NCBI GenBank assembly: GCA_002345705.1
Contig: DDWO01000010.1
Location: 65,591 to 125,008, forward strand
Length of the DNA: 59,418 bases
From: Acholeplasmataceae bacterium UBA2284
GTDB lineage: Bacteria > Bacillota_I > Bacilli_A > Acholeplasmatales > Acholeplasmataceae
Direction: 5' to 3'
This document shows positions 7,703 to 16,382 of this stretch, piece after piece. Both the position numbers and the translations under genes were made by a program. Below the pieces are notes generated by a model. That model was given only the letters and a program-made list of their open reading frames with translations. It did no database searches and was not told the origin of the DNA. Every line of letters starts with the position of its first letter. Position 1 is the first letter of the stretch.

Positions 7703-8392
7703 TTAACTAAAATCTCCTAATTTATATCCAAATCCCCACATTGTTATTACAATTTTTGGACTGGATGGGTCATCTTCTATTTTTTCTCTTAATCTTCTTA
7801 TATGGACGTTAATTACATTATCATTATAATAATACTCTTCTCCCCAAACTGTTCTATACATTTGTTGCTTAGAGAATGTTTGCTCTGGATGGGTTAATAA
7901 AAGCTTTAATATTTCGAATTCCTTCAGGGTTAAATCTACGACTAGTCCCTTCTTCTTAACCTCGAAATTACTTAGGTTAACCTCGATGTTACTCACTTCA
8001 AATTTTGTCTTTACATCTTTTTCCATTGTTTTCTGTGAGCGTCTTAGAACTGCTTTTACTCTTGCTACAAGCTCAAGCATTGAAAATGGTTTAGCAAGAT
8101 AGTCATCCGCACCAAGTCCTAGATTGACTGCCTTTTCGACATCTGTATCCTTAGTAGAAATAATAATAACTGGTACGTCACCCTTGGAGCGTATATGCTT
8201 TAATACTTCTTCGCCACTTTTAATTGGTAGCATTAAGTCCAGTAATACAGCATCATATTTTATTGAATCGAATTGGTTAACAGCATCTTCGCCATTGAAC
8301 ACGGCTTTAACTTCAAACATTTCTTCCTTAAGCTTTGATTCAATACTACGACTGATTAGTACATTATCTTCAACAATTAAGATTTTTTGCAT
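7703..8392 (-). CDS. OmpR/PhoB-family response regulator (orphan)
   Basis: 229 residues. Receiver domain 1-120 with acidic pocket E8/D9, phospho-acceptor Asp52 (LLDLMLP), S79/T80 and Lys101 (AKPFS). The C-terminal winged helix (about 130-228) has the typical LTLKEFEILKLLL and NVINVHIRRLREKIE recognition-helix patterns, so it should be a phosphorylation-controlled DNA-binding regulator. No histidine kinase gene lies nearby. AGGTGA before the ATG sets the start. It has its own promoter at 8465-8460, and an 11-bp direct repeat lies on either side of this promoter, possibly for autoregulation. Confidence 0.92.
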   Translation of the reverse strand: MQKILIVEDNVLISRSIESKLKEEMFEVKAVFNGEDAVNQFDSIKYDAVLLDLMLPIKSGEEVLKHIRSKGDVPVIIISTKDTDVEKAVNLGLGADDYLAKPFSMLELVARVKAVLRRSQKTMEKDVKTKFEVSNIEVNLSNFEVKKKGLVVDLTLKEFEILKLLLTHPEQTFSKQQMYRTVWGEEYYYNDNVINVHIRRLREKIEDDPSSPKIVITMWGFGYKLGDFS

Positions 8393-8408
8393 ATGCTCAC
8401 CTATCCCA

Positions 8409-8480
8409 ATAATTTAGTGGAAAATCCTTTCATGATGTTGTATTGTCTTTTATGTTTATATTATATCACATAATTTAGTG
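8409..8480 (-). promoter_or_regulatory. promoter of the response regulator with 11-bp direct repeats
   Basis: Extended -10 TGATATAAT on minus (TATAAT 8465-8460). Two direct copies of CACTAAATTAT occur: one just upstream of the -10 (8480-8470) and one in the leader (8419-8409), 61 bp apart. Their placement would suit autoregulation by the OmpR-type protein encoded downstream. Confidence 0.45.
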
Positions 8481-8501
8481 TTTGAAATCAAATGCTTTTT
8501 T

Positions 8502-8624
8502 AAATAAAAGAGCCCTGATGACATGGGGGGGATTAAGTCATCAAGGCTTACTGATTCTTGATCTACCACTAAAAATCTCAATAAAAGGAGAAATCTTCAG
8601 TTACGGTAAACTAGTTTATCAGCA
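8502..8624 (-). ncRNA. candidate small regulatory RNA with C7 terminator loop
   Basis: A transcript of about 120 nt is predicted between a TATAAT promoter (8635-8630) and an intrinsic terminator: stem AGCCTTGATGAC / GTCATCAGGGCT (8548-8537, 8522-8511; 12 bp with one G-U), 14-base loop containing seven C (8531-8525), then CTTTTATTT. A 5' hairpin is possible at TAAACTAGTTTA (8618-8607). The body contains UUUCUCCUUUU (8593-8583), complementary to the AAGGAG ribosome-binding core, and the C7 loop could also pair with GGAGG/GGGGG. There is no open reading frame with a start and ribosome-binding site. The response regulator downstream has its own promoter after the terminator, so this looks free-standing. 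C-rich, SD-pairing loops are known in Gram-positive sRNAs such as the RsaE/RoxS type; homology to them is not claimed. Confidence 0.5.
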
Positions 8625-8629
8625 CCTTT

Positions 8630-8635
8630 ATTATA
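8630..8635 (-). promoter_or_regulatory. -10 element of the candidate sRNA
   Basis: TATAAT on minus at 8635-8630; at 17 bases spacing the -35 is only TTTATT, so the promoter depends on a strong -10. Confidence 0.45.
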
Positions 8636-8691
8636 ACTGAAAATTAACTATAAATAAAGACAAATAATCATATGTATTCATTATTTTTAAT

Positions 8692-8732
8692 CAAAAAAAA
8701 ACGCAGATATGATATAGCATACATATCTACGT
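8692..8732 (-). terminator. terminator of the long beta-glucan operon
   Basis: On minus: ACGTAGATATG (8732-8722), 10-base loop, CATATCTGCGT (8711-8701; one G-U pair) followed by eight T. It ends the transcript that closes with the GH16 gene. Confidence 0.85.
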
Positions 8733-8741
8733 TGATTTGTA

Positions 8742-9902
8742 TTATCCTGAAAAAGTGAATGACAAGGTCTCGCTCATTTCGGAAACTCTGCCTACAAAAT
8801 CAACTGCTTGAATTTGTACTTGATAGGAATTACCTACAGTTAATCCAGTGAAAATCATTTGATTAAGTGATGCATATTTATGGAATGCTCCATCTAAATA
8901 GATTGCATATTTCTCAACACCATAATCATCATTTGATTTATTCCAAAAAACTGTATTTTTTAGCTGTGCAAGTTGAATATTAGTTGGTTGCGTTGGAGCT
9001 TCTTTATCGGTTAATGCGTAATCCTGCCTATAAACTCTAACGTAATCAACTTCCATTGCTGTTGGAAACATTTCAGTATCAATGCCCTGTGCACCACCCC
9101 ATGTTCCCCCAATAGCAAGATTTAAAATTAAAAAGAATTCTTGATCAAAAGGAAATGCTTGATTGTAGGGCACATCTTGATTAAAATGTGGAACATATGC
9201 AAACTCACCAAGCTTATCTCCATCAACAAAAGTTTGAATGCTACCTGGTGTCCAAATCATTTCATAATCTTTAAACGTAGTTTCAACATCCTGATAAAGT
9301 CTAGAGTATCCTAATTGAGTACCTAGGTTATGATTAAATTTTTCTGTATGGATTGTAGAATGAATACGATTGACATCATATCCTACATATTCCATAATAT
9401 CAATTTCACCACTTCTTGGCCATCCACCATAAACACTCATTAGAGGCATCATCCATATCGCTGGCCATGTGCCACGACCCGTTGGCATTTTCGCAGATAC
9501 AACAATTCTTACATACTTAAAAGAACCCTTGTATTTCGTATTTAGGCGTGCTGATGTATAAAGCTTTCCACCCATGCTTTCCTTATGTGCTGTAATGACT
9601 AATTTTGAATCAACAACTTCAGCATTATTTCTAGAATAGTATTGGACTTCTTGGTTTCCACCACCAAATCCACCTTCCTCGAAGGTCCATTTGGTTTCAT
9701 CAACAGTATCACCATCGAATTCATCAGCCCATATGCAAACCCATCCACCCTCAAGTGTTGGTACTGCACAATCAGTGGTTGCACTTAAAGGTAATAAACC
9801 ATTGGGTACAGATGGAATTTCAGTTTCTATCGGTTCTGTTGGTGTTGATTCACACCCCACCATCACAAATAACAGTAAGATCAATATAAATAATTTTTTC
9901 AT
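8742..9902 (-). CDS. GH16 endo-beta-1,3-glucanase (laminarinase) lipoprotein with Fn3-like domain
   Basis: 386 residues. Lipoprotein signal with Cys17 (VMVGCES), so it should be membrane-anchored outside. A GH16 catalytic domain spans about 45-295, with the EXDXXE motif GEIDIMEYVG: Glu166 nucleophile, Asp168, Glu171 acid/base. The Met inserted in E-I-D-I-M-E is typical of laminarinases rather than lichenases. Supporting motifs are GTWPAIWMMP and NLAIGGTWGG. Residues about 303-385 form one fibronectin-III-like domain. Last gene of the long operon; it would cut polymeric beta-1,3-glucan at the cell surface to feed the two ABC importers encoded upstream in the same operon. Confidence 0.93.
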   Translation of the reverse strand: MKKLFILILLLFVMVGCESTPTEPIETEIPSVPNGLLPLSATTDCAVPTLEGGWVCIWADEFDGDTVDETKWTFEEGGFGGGNQEVQYYSRNNAEVVDSKLVITAHKESMGGKLYTSARLNTKYKGSFKYVRIVVSAKMPTGRGTWPAIWMMPLMSVYGGWPRSGEIDIMEYVGYDVNRIHSTIHTEKFNHNLGTQLGYSRLYQDVETTFKDYEMIWTPGSIQTFVDGDKLGEFAYVPHFNQDVPYNQAFPFDQEFFLILNLAIGGTWGGAQGIDTEMFPTAMEVDYVRVYRQDYALTDKEAPTQPTNIQLAQLKNTVFWNKSNDDYGVEKYAIYLDGAFHKYASLNQMIFTGLTVGNSYQVQIQAVDFVGRVSEMSETLSFTFSG

Positions 9903-9911
9903 TTAAACTCC

Positions 9912-10844
9912 TTATTCACCAGTAATACCCGTACGGTCAATACTTTCTGTGAAATATCTTTGCGCGATAAAATATAAAACGAGTAACGGCAAAATCGTAA
10001 TCATATTACCAGCAAGTAGTATGGCTTCATTTAATTCTGAACCCGGAGATCCTGGTGGGAACAGTGTGTTATAGCTTGCTCTAAACGCTTGAAGCTTCAG
10101 TGGTAATGTAACTTGACCACCAACATAAAGAGCTGTTACAAACGTTTCATTCCAGTACCAAACAAATGAGAATAGGAAAACGATGATGAAGGATGGTATT
10201 GCAAGAGGAATCGCTATTTTTAAGAAAATTTTAGTTTGTGATGCTCCATCAATTTCAGCTGATTCCATAAGTACTCCAGGAATTGTTCTAAAGAATTGAT
10301 AGAAAATTAAAATGTAAATTGCCGCATTGATTCCCTGACCAAAAATAGCAGGTAGAATCATTGAGTTTTGGGTACTAATTAACCCTAGATTTTTAAAGAT
10401 TAACATGTTAGCAACCATCGTAACTTGAGCAGGTAGAATAAATGTTGCTAGCATCAATGCAAACATAATCTTCTTTAATGGAAAATTGAATTTAGCAAAT
10501 CCGTATCCTATAATTGCTGATGAAATAGTAACAGATAAGCTCACCTTTAAGACGTAGCTAACTGTACCAAAGATTGCATCAGGAATTTGAAGTACTTGCA
10601 TTGCGCGTTCATAATTTGAATATTGAAGTGTTGTAGGAATCCATTTAATCCCTGGATTGATTAGATCATCAACACTCATAAAGCTGTTGACAAGCATAAA
10701 CAAGACAGGATACAAGTAAATGTAGCTAAAGCTGATTAAAAGCGTGTAGATGACGATTTTATAGATAAAGCCATCTGTGAAGTTCATCCCAAGGAGAAAG
10801 CGTTTAGCCTTGATTTTTAGTAAATTTCTATCGACATTTTTCAT
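9912..10844 (-). CDS. carbohydrate ABC transporter permease, MalG type (pair 2)
   Basis: 310 residues with six predicted membrane helices. The EAA loop MESAEIDGASQTKIFLKIAIPLAIPS, which contacts the ATPase, lies about residues 196-221. Typical of CUT1 importers for oligosaccharides. It follows its MalF-type partner by only three bases, and together they form the second permease pair of the locus. No ATPase gene accompanies them. The N-terminal cytoplasmic segment (about 20 residues, Lys/Arg-rich) is normal for the family. Confidence 0.92.
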   Translation of the reverse strand: MKNVDRNLLKIKAKRFLLGMNFTDGFIYKIVIYTLLISFSYIYLYPVLFMLVNSFMSVDDLINPGIKWIPTTLQYSNYERAMQVLQIPDAIFGTVSYVLKVSLSVTISSAIIGYGFAKFNFPLKKIMFALMLATFILPAQVTMVANMLIFKNLGLISTQNSMILPAIFGQGINAAIYILIFYQFFRTIPGVLMESAEIDGASQTKIFLKIAIPLAIPSFIIVFLFSFVWYWNETFVTALYVGGQVTLPLKLQAFRASYNTLFPPGSPGSELNEAILLAGNMITILPLLVLYFIAQRYFTESIDRTGITGE

Positions 10845-10847
10845 GGC

Positions 10848-11966
10848 TTATTTCTCCTTTCTATGGATGGAAAGTACACCCACAAAAATACTCATTAAGA
10901 TTACCATAAGGATGAAATAAATCCAAGCGATTGCTGCTGCATAGCCATAACCAAACCAAAAGGCTGAGTCAGGTGCACCGACTAGCATATGAGTTCTTGC
11001 TAAATCAAGAATACCTCCTGATTCGACAAATAATGACATGGAAACGACAATATAAATAACCGCTACACTGATTAATGGACTAATGGATGGTAAGGTAATC
11101 TTCCAAAAGCGATCCCAAGGTGAAGCGCCATCAATTGATGCTGCTTCATAAATCGATGAATCTATTTTTTGTAAGCCTGCAAGGAAGATTAGAATTGGAA
11201 TCCCTGCATACCACAACACAAGTAACATCGATGTCAGTAATGATTCTAAAGGATTAGCAATCCAAGGTCCTAGATTTTCTGTAATATAGGCTAAGGCTGG
11301 ACTATCTTGAAGTGATGGGAGTGATGTAGCATCCTGATTGGATAATTCTGCAATAACAGGACCAGTAGCTATCACCACGGGTAAGAAAAATATGGTTCTC
11401 CAAACACCCTTAAGCTTGATCGGGTTGTTGATTAGAACTGCAATCATAATCGAGAAAACTACGACCAAAGGAACAGATAAAACCATTTTACCTAAGTAAG
11501 TTCCAAATAATGGAAGTAAAACCTGGCTTCTAAATACATTTAAATAGTTGTTAAATCCAATCCAGGTTGTTACGATGCCTGTTTCTAAATTATAATACGC
11601 TGTGTGAAAGCTTAAGTATAGCGAATAAAACATTGGATAAAGTGTAAATATCAAATATCCGATTAACCATAACATAATAAACATATAACCGTAAAAGCTT
11701 TCTCTTCTTTTTCTAGTGACGGTAATGTTTATAAAAGAAAATAGGCGTAAGATGTTCAAGTCTCTTCGTATGACAAAATTATGATTTGAAGAGTATGCAA
11801 TTTTACTTAAAATAGGGCTCAATACTCGAACATAAAACTTACCAACAGGCCTTGATATTTTAGCTATAAACGAACCTACAGCACGAAGAACCTTTTTTGA
11901 AAACTCAGTCATCGGTTGAGTTAATCTCTTAAGAAAAGCCTTTGTGTCATCTATTCTTTGTCTCAT
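10848..11966 (-). CDS. carbohydrate ABC transporter permease, MalF type (pair 2), with long N-terminal extension
   Basis: 372 residues, longer than the usual 290-320. An N-terminal basic, amphipathic stretch of about 85 residues (helical repeats with K/R) precedes the first membrane helix (YMFIMLWLIGYLIFTLYPM). The EAA loop IYEAASIDGASPWDRFWKITLP is near residue 270. CUT1 family inner membrane subunit for oligosaccharide uptake. Its ATG overlaps the end of the DUF5696-like gene by four bases. The extension could interact with the membrane surface or with the large neighbouring proteins; that is only inference. Confidence 0.9.
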   Translation of the reverse strand: MRQRIDDTKAFLKRLTQPMTEFSKKVLRAVGSFIAKISRPVGKFYVRVLSPILSKIAYSSNHNFVIRRDLNILRLFSFINITVTRKRRESFYGYMFIMLWLIGYLIFTLYPMFYSLYLSFHTAYYNLETGIVTTWIGFNNYLNVFRSQVLLPLFGTYLGKMVLSVPLVVVFSIMIAVLINNPIKLKGVWRTIFFLPVVIATGPVIAELSNQDATSLPSLQDSPALAYITENLGPWIANPLESLLTSMLLVLWYAGIPILIFLAGLQKIDSSIYEAASIDGASPWDRFWKITLPSISPLISVAVIYIVVSMSLFVESGGILDLARTHMLVGAPDSAFWFGYGYAAAIAWIYFILMVILMSIFVGVLSIHRKEK

Positions 11967-14356
11967 GATGTCACCACCTTATAGCTTCTGGCAGCTACCA
12001 CGCCATCAGATAAAAACTTCGATGTATAGGTGTAATTGATATATATAATGACACCATTGGAATAGGTTACTTTAACAAGTCCTGTTTGAAGAACCTCACG
12101 ATTAACTATATAAGCATTAGTTACATGCTTTAACGCATCATTAACATAATGATATGCTTCTACAACTTCATTTTCGTAGTTTGCTAGTGTTGTTGTATAG
12201 AATACGCTTGAAGGTGTATAACGCATTTCATATGTTCTTTCATGTGTCAAAATATAGCTTGGATTGATTGCGAAGTCGACCATGGTTAAGAAACGGTCTT
12301 CAGCAAGCGCGTTAAAGTTTAAATATGGCGTGTAATAGGAAATACTTCCCTTTAAAATAATTGGTAATAAAGGCACTAAATCTGAGTAATAATCGTATTG
12401 ACTATTTGTAATTTGCATATCTAGGTAACCATCCAAATATGAATACATATAAACATTTGGCATCGATAGCAATAAATTATCATAGAGTGCTGCAATCTCT
12501 TGATAGTATGAAACACTATAGCTTCTTCCATAATTACCGGAATCATAATAGCTAAATAATGTTCTACCTAGATTACTCATTGATAATCCTGAAACACCCA
12601 TATCAGAAATGAATCCTAAATCATCCTTTGCCATTTTATAGCTTTCTGCTGGGTATAGGAAATAAATTTCAGTAAGCTGTCCATTTAAATTTCTTGTATT
12701 TCTTACCATCTTCAATCTATTCAAGGCTCTAGCAACGTCTCTATTATATGAAACTCGATTCGAATCACTTGAGGATATCACGTAGTCATTAGCAAGATAG
12801 ATATCATTTCCATCGGAAATTACATTATCAGCTAATCTTTGAATATCCTTTTTATCCCAAGAATTCGTACGATAAGGATTTGTTCTTAGGTTACCATCTC
12901 TAGAATATCCCATTAGGGTTAATTGTTGATTAAGTATTCCATTTTCCTTAAATTGATCGTATGCGCTTTGAATTTGATTAGCTGTTGTCATCGTGACACG
13001 AGTTGTACCAATAAATGATGGCTCTTGATCGCTCATTAAATATCCGAGTTGAATTGGGATATTGCCATCAATTGTTTTTTCATTTTCTGTAAGTACACCT
13101 TGATCAATCAAATAATCTCTATAATCCTTAGCTATACCTACATAGGACGCTTCAGTATTCGCTAAAAAGTTAAATTGAATTCTAAAATCAAGGCTTGTAG
13201 GATCGGTTGCGATTGTATCGCTACCATCTCCAGCCTTATTAATGATATTTCTATAAATTTGTCTGACATTATAACGTGTACCGACACGATGATATCTCGT
13301 GCCACTACCCCAGAATGTAGATAGTAATTGAGTGTTCTCGGAACCTTCTAAAATATTTGCATAAAATGCATTTCCATTGGGCTCATGAACCATACCATAA
13401 ATTGGTATCGATAGATTTGGTATCGTTTGTGTTGAATAGCCAATATCTGAACCATAAAATCTTGCTTGGAAATAGGTGTTATAGCGTTGATTTGTTCTAA
13501 CTAAAGCTCCAACGCCATCAGGAATAACAATATATCCTGGAATCTTATCTTCTCTTGCTGCACCAAAGTAAGGAAATATTTGAATACCTAAAAGACGGAA
13601 GATTTCACCGGATTCCTCCAAGGAATCCATCGGGATATGAACTTCGATTGAGCCACCGACTAAGCTAATTTCAACATCAAAGCTAATATTGATTGCTTTA
13701 ATATCGACATTGACCATAAATGAATTCGCTGTTTCTGAGATGATCTTGTTTGCTACCCTGCGATAATTATAGCTACCTGCTTCTAATAGATAAGGTCTTA
13801 AATGATCTGGATCTGTTTCTGTAATAGCACCATTGTTTTGATATGCGACTTCTGCGATTGTATAAATCGATTGTGTCTGAATGGTTGATGACGATACATT
13901 ATTTTGTCTTACATATTCTACCCATAAACCAGAGTTCATTTGGTTTCTATTTAAGGTATTATCTTCTCTATCTCCAGAGGTTCCTTGGAATTCTGGTCTA
14001 CTTGACCAAAAATATCCTGACTCTATGTTTTTAACCATTAAGGAGAAGGAATCCAATTCGAAATAGACCTCTAATTCAGGAGTGGAAAACATCAGCTCAA
14101 AGCCTAGGTCATCTAATTCCTGTGGTGTATAGGACAATGTATAGTTGGTTTGATAGTCTAAAAGCTTTTCAGGTGATACTGTATCCACTTGAGTATATCT
14201 TGAGCTTTCTAACAAGAGCTGGTTGATATATGGATAGTTTTGTACCTCTTCAAGATCTGAAAAAATATTATTTTGTTGAGTTGCTGCGTAGGCAATACCA
14301 AGTGTAAACATAGAGAATAAGATGATTACAACTACATATTTCATTATTTTAGCCAC
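11963..14356 (-). CDS. DUF5696-like exported protein
   Basis: 797 residues. N-terminal signal/anchor (about 5-27; VVVIILFSMFTLGIAYA) then a long extracellular region: N-terminal beta-rich domain (YELDSFSLMVKNIESGYFWSSRPEF; VYFELDS), and a central-to-C-terminal part with alternating patterns like a TIM barrel (GYLMSDQEPSF, LTLMGYSRDGNL, MYSYLDGYLDM). From memory this matches DUF5696, a family commonly found beside sugar ABC permeases and Yip1-like genes in Paenibacillus-type Bacillota. It is not an assigned enzyme, though a degenerate glycosidase fold is plausible. Overlaps: eight bases with the NHL-Yip1 gene upstream and four with the MalF gene downstream. Confidence 0.75.
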   Translation of the reverse strand: MAKIMKYVVVIILFSMFTLGIAYAATQQNNIFSDLEEVQNYPYINQLLLESSRYTQVDTVSPEKLLDYQTNYTLSYTPQELDDLGFELMFSTPELEVYFELDSFSLMVKNIESGYFWSSRPEFQGTSGDREDNTLNRNQMNSGLWVEYVRQNNVSSSTIQTQSIYTIAEVAYQNNGAITETDPDHLRPYLLEAGSYNYRRVANKIISETANSFMVNVDIKAINISFDVEISLVGGSIEVHIPMDSLEESGEIFRLLGIQIFPYFGAAREDKIPGYIVIPDGVGALVRTNQRYNTYFQARFYGSDIGYSTQTIPNLSIPIYGMVHEPNGNAFYANILEGSENTQLLSTFWGSGTRYHRVGTRYNVRQIYRNIINKAGDGSDTIATDPTSLDFRIQFNFLANTEASYVGIAKDYRDYLIDQGVLTENEKTIDGNIPIQLGYLMSDQEPSFIGTTRVTMTTANQIQSAYDQFKENGILNQQLTLMGYSRDGNLRTNPYRTNSWDKKDIQRLADNVISDGNDIYLANDYVISSSDSNRVSYNRDVARALNRLKMVRNTRNLNGQLTEIYFLYPAESYKMAKDDLGFISDMGVSGLSMSNLGRTLFSYYDSGNYGRSYSVSYYQEIAALYDNLLLSMPNVYMYSYLDGYLDMQITNSQYDYYSDLVPLLPIILKGSISYYTPYLNFNALAEDRFLTMVDFAINPSYILTHERTYEMRYTPSSVFYTTTLANYENEVVEAYHYVNDALKHVTNAYIVNREVLQTGLVKVTYSNGVIIYINYTYTSKFLSDGVVAARSYKVVTS

Positions 14357-16382
14357 GGATAATCAACTCCCTTATAACGTCTGAAATTAAGACGTAGACT
14401 TCGTTTAGTAATAAATACACAATGAAAAGAACAGCTAAAATCATAATTGCCGTGAATAAACTAATCAATATATTAGCAATTGTTGGCTTCATATCATAGT
14501 AATGAATTTCTTTTACCATGATGACCATATAAAGACCAGTGATAAATAATCCAATAAACATTAAGGTTGAGTAAATAAATGCTTCATTAAATGATAATGC
14601 ATTTGAAATGACAGTAACCAGTGGAAGCGTAATAATCATCGGTAGTAAGGTATAGGCTGTTGCCTGATAGACATCAGATAGCTTACCTTCACCATCTCGT
14701 ATACTACAAACTAAGTAGTTTGCGATAACCCATAGGAAGAATGGAACGAAGATTGTTGTCATCTGTTGGAACATATTGATTTCTGCTGGAATATAGTTAT
14801 TGAATAGGAAGCTTGTTTCAAATATCCAATAAATGTATGCTGTAAAGAATAACAATAAGTAAATCGTTGCTGATAAATTAGAGCCCTTTCCTTCTCTCTT
14901 AATACCATAATATCCATCACCTGGATGCTTGATAATATAAAACGGGAAGATTAGCTCTTGATATAGCTTAAATTGTGATAAATATGTTTTGAGCTTCTTA
15001 AATGGTTTTCTTACATAATCCATGAAGTGGACAAATCTATTAATAAAATAGAGAAGAATCATTGAAAGTAGGAAAAATATAATAACTTCTCCACTATCTA
15101 AGAGTGCTCTATTTCTTACTTCCCAAAATGCATTCGAATAACCTTCTTGGTCTCTAGCAACCTGATAATACTCCATTGCTGATTCATAATCCATATTTGC
15201 GAAATATGCATCACCAATACCTTTATTTGCTAAATCAAATAGTGCATTCATTTGAAGTACTTGCTCCCATGGTCCTAGGGACTCAGAGTATTTACCATCC
15301 TGATATAAATCAATTGCGTAATGCACAAGATTAGCAAATTCAGTTGGAATAAAGACCTGCAGTGATGATGTTGTTTTATCAATTGCATAAATATTACTCT
15401 TTGAATCTACTGCGATACCAGATGGAGATTTAAATAATCCCTTTTGTCCATTTTGATCAAGTCCAGAAAAGATAAAGAGTACAGATCCATCAGGACCGTA
15501 TTCAACAATATAGCCACCAGACTCGATAGAAAATATTGTATTATATGGGCCTACAAATAAATCTTCAGTTGTTTCAAAGCCCCATACAGAGCGATTATAA
15601 ACAAAATTAGCAATGTTTAACTTTAAATAACCAGAGTCACCCTTGGTTGTAGTTAGGATCAATCCATCATGATCAATCGCTATATTATATACTGGCTTTG
15701 GAATCAACTTAAACCATTGTCTTCTTTGTTGTTCATCAAATAAAATATATTTTAATACATTATCCCAAGTATTTGGAATTTGATTTCCACCAAAGAAACC
15801 AAAGAAATTACCATTATTTTCGAATTCAGCTAGACCGTTAATATTACCAGCAAGTAATATATAAACATTATTTCCTCTATCGGTAATAATCTTTGTTGGG
15901 TCAAACGCATCACCTTCGGTAAAGAATGGAGTGTTGGTTGGTTTTTCATATACTGAGCCTACATTGTATAGCTCTAGGTTTTCATCATATAAAAATTGGT
16001 AAGCCTTCTTTAAGCCAAAGTCTGCAACATAAAGTGAACCGTCAAAGCCAACATGGACACCAGTTGGTTGACTGAGTAAGCCTTCACCAATTACAGTAAC
16101 TACATCTGTTCTAAGAGAATACTTAACAACTCTTGCATTTCCTGTATCTGCAATATAGACATTATCATCATCATCGATCGTTATATCTGATGGATCTTTT
16201 AGGGTAAGTCCGCCTAAATTATAGGAAATCGATAAAGGTAAGTAAGCATCCTGGGTAGGAACAATTCTACCCTGAGAGCTTGAGTAAGTGAATGTTGAAT
16301 AGGGAAGTCCATTTGCATCTGCTTTTAGGGATGGTGTTAAAAGCAATACAAAGATAAATAGTAAGATGAATAGTTTTTTCAT
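14349..16382 (-). CDS. NHL-repeat / TPR / Yip1-domain membrane protein
   Basis: 677 residues with an unusual layout. Signal peptide (1-24); extracellular beta-propeller of NHL-type repeats (about 40-345; e.g. LKDPSDITIDDDDNVYIADTGNARVVKY, FKSPSGIAVDSKSNIYAIDKTTSSLQVF); a TPR-like helical segment (about 350-420; YSESLGPWEQVL, GDAYFANMDYESAMEYYQVARD); one TM helix (about 433-450); then a five-helix Yip1-type membrane domain (about 500-677). NHL propellers often bind glycans or proteins. Its place between two importer halves suggests a surface accessory of glucan uptake, but the function is unknown. It shares one base with the upstream permease gene and eight with the downstream one. Confidence 0.75.
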   Translation of the reverse strand: MKKLFILLFIFVLLLTPSLKADANGLPYSTFTYSSSQGRIVPTQDAYLPLSISYNLGGLTLKDPSDITIDDDDNVYIADTGNARVVKYSLRTDVVTVIGEGLLSQPTGVHVGFDGSLYVADFGLKKAYQFLYDENLELYNVGSVYEKPTNTPFFTEGDAFDPTKIITDRGNNVYILLAGNINGLAEFENNGNFFGFFGGNQIPNTWDNVLKYILFDEQQRRQWFKLIPKPVYNIAIDHDGLILTTTKGDSGYLKLNIANFVYNRSVWGFETTEDLFVGPYNTIFSIESGGYIVEYGPDGSVLFIFSGLDQNGQKGLFKSPSGIAVDSKSNIYAIDKTTSSLQVFIPTEFANLVHYAIDLYQDGKYSESLGPWEQVLQMNALFDLANKGIGDAYFANMDYESAMEYYQVARDQEGYSNAFWEVRNRALLDSGEVIIFFLLSMILLYFINRFVHFMDYVRKPFKKLKTYLSQFKLYQELIFPFYIIKHPGDGYYGIKREGKGSNLSATIYLLLFFTAYIYWIFETSFLFNNYIPAEINMFQQMTTIFVPFFLWVIANYLVCSIRDGEGKLSDVYQATAYTLLPMIITLPLVTVISNALSFNEAFIYSTLMFIGLFITGLYMVIMVKEIHYYDMKPTIANILISLFTAIMILAVLFIVYLLLNEVYVLISDVIRELIIRG

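Noticed and set aside
8124..8417. 97-residue plus-strand frame
   Set aside because: Antisense shadow of the response regulator gene, Ser/Thr-rich, without a ribosome-binding site.
8502..8624. Riboswitch or attenuator leader of the response regulator
   Set aside because: The regulator gene has its own extended -10 promoter (8465-8460) downstream of the terminator, so a free-standing RNA is the better reading; readthrough is not excluded.
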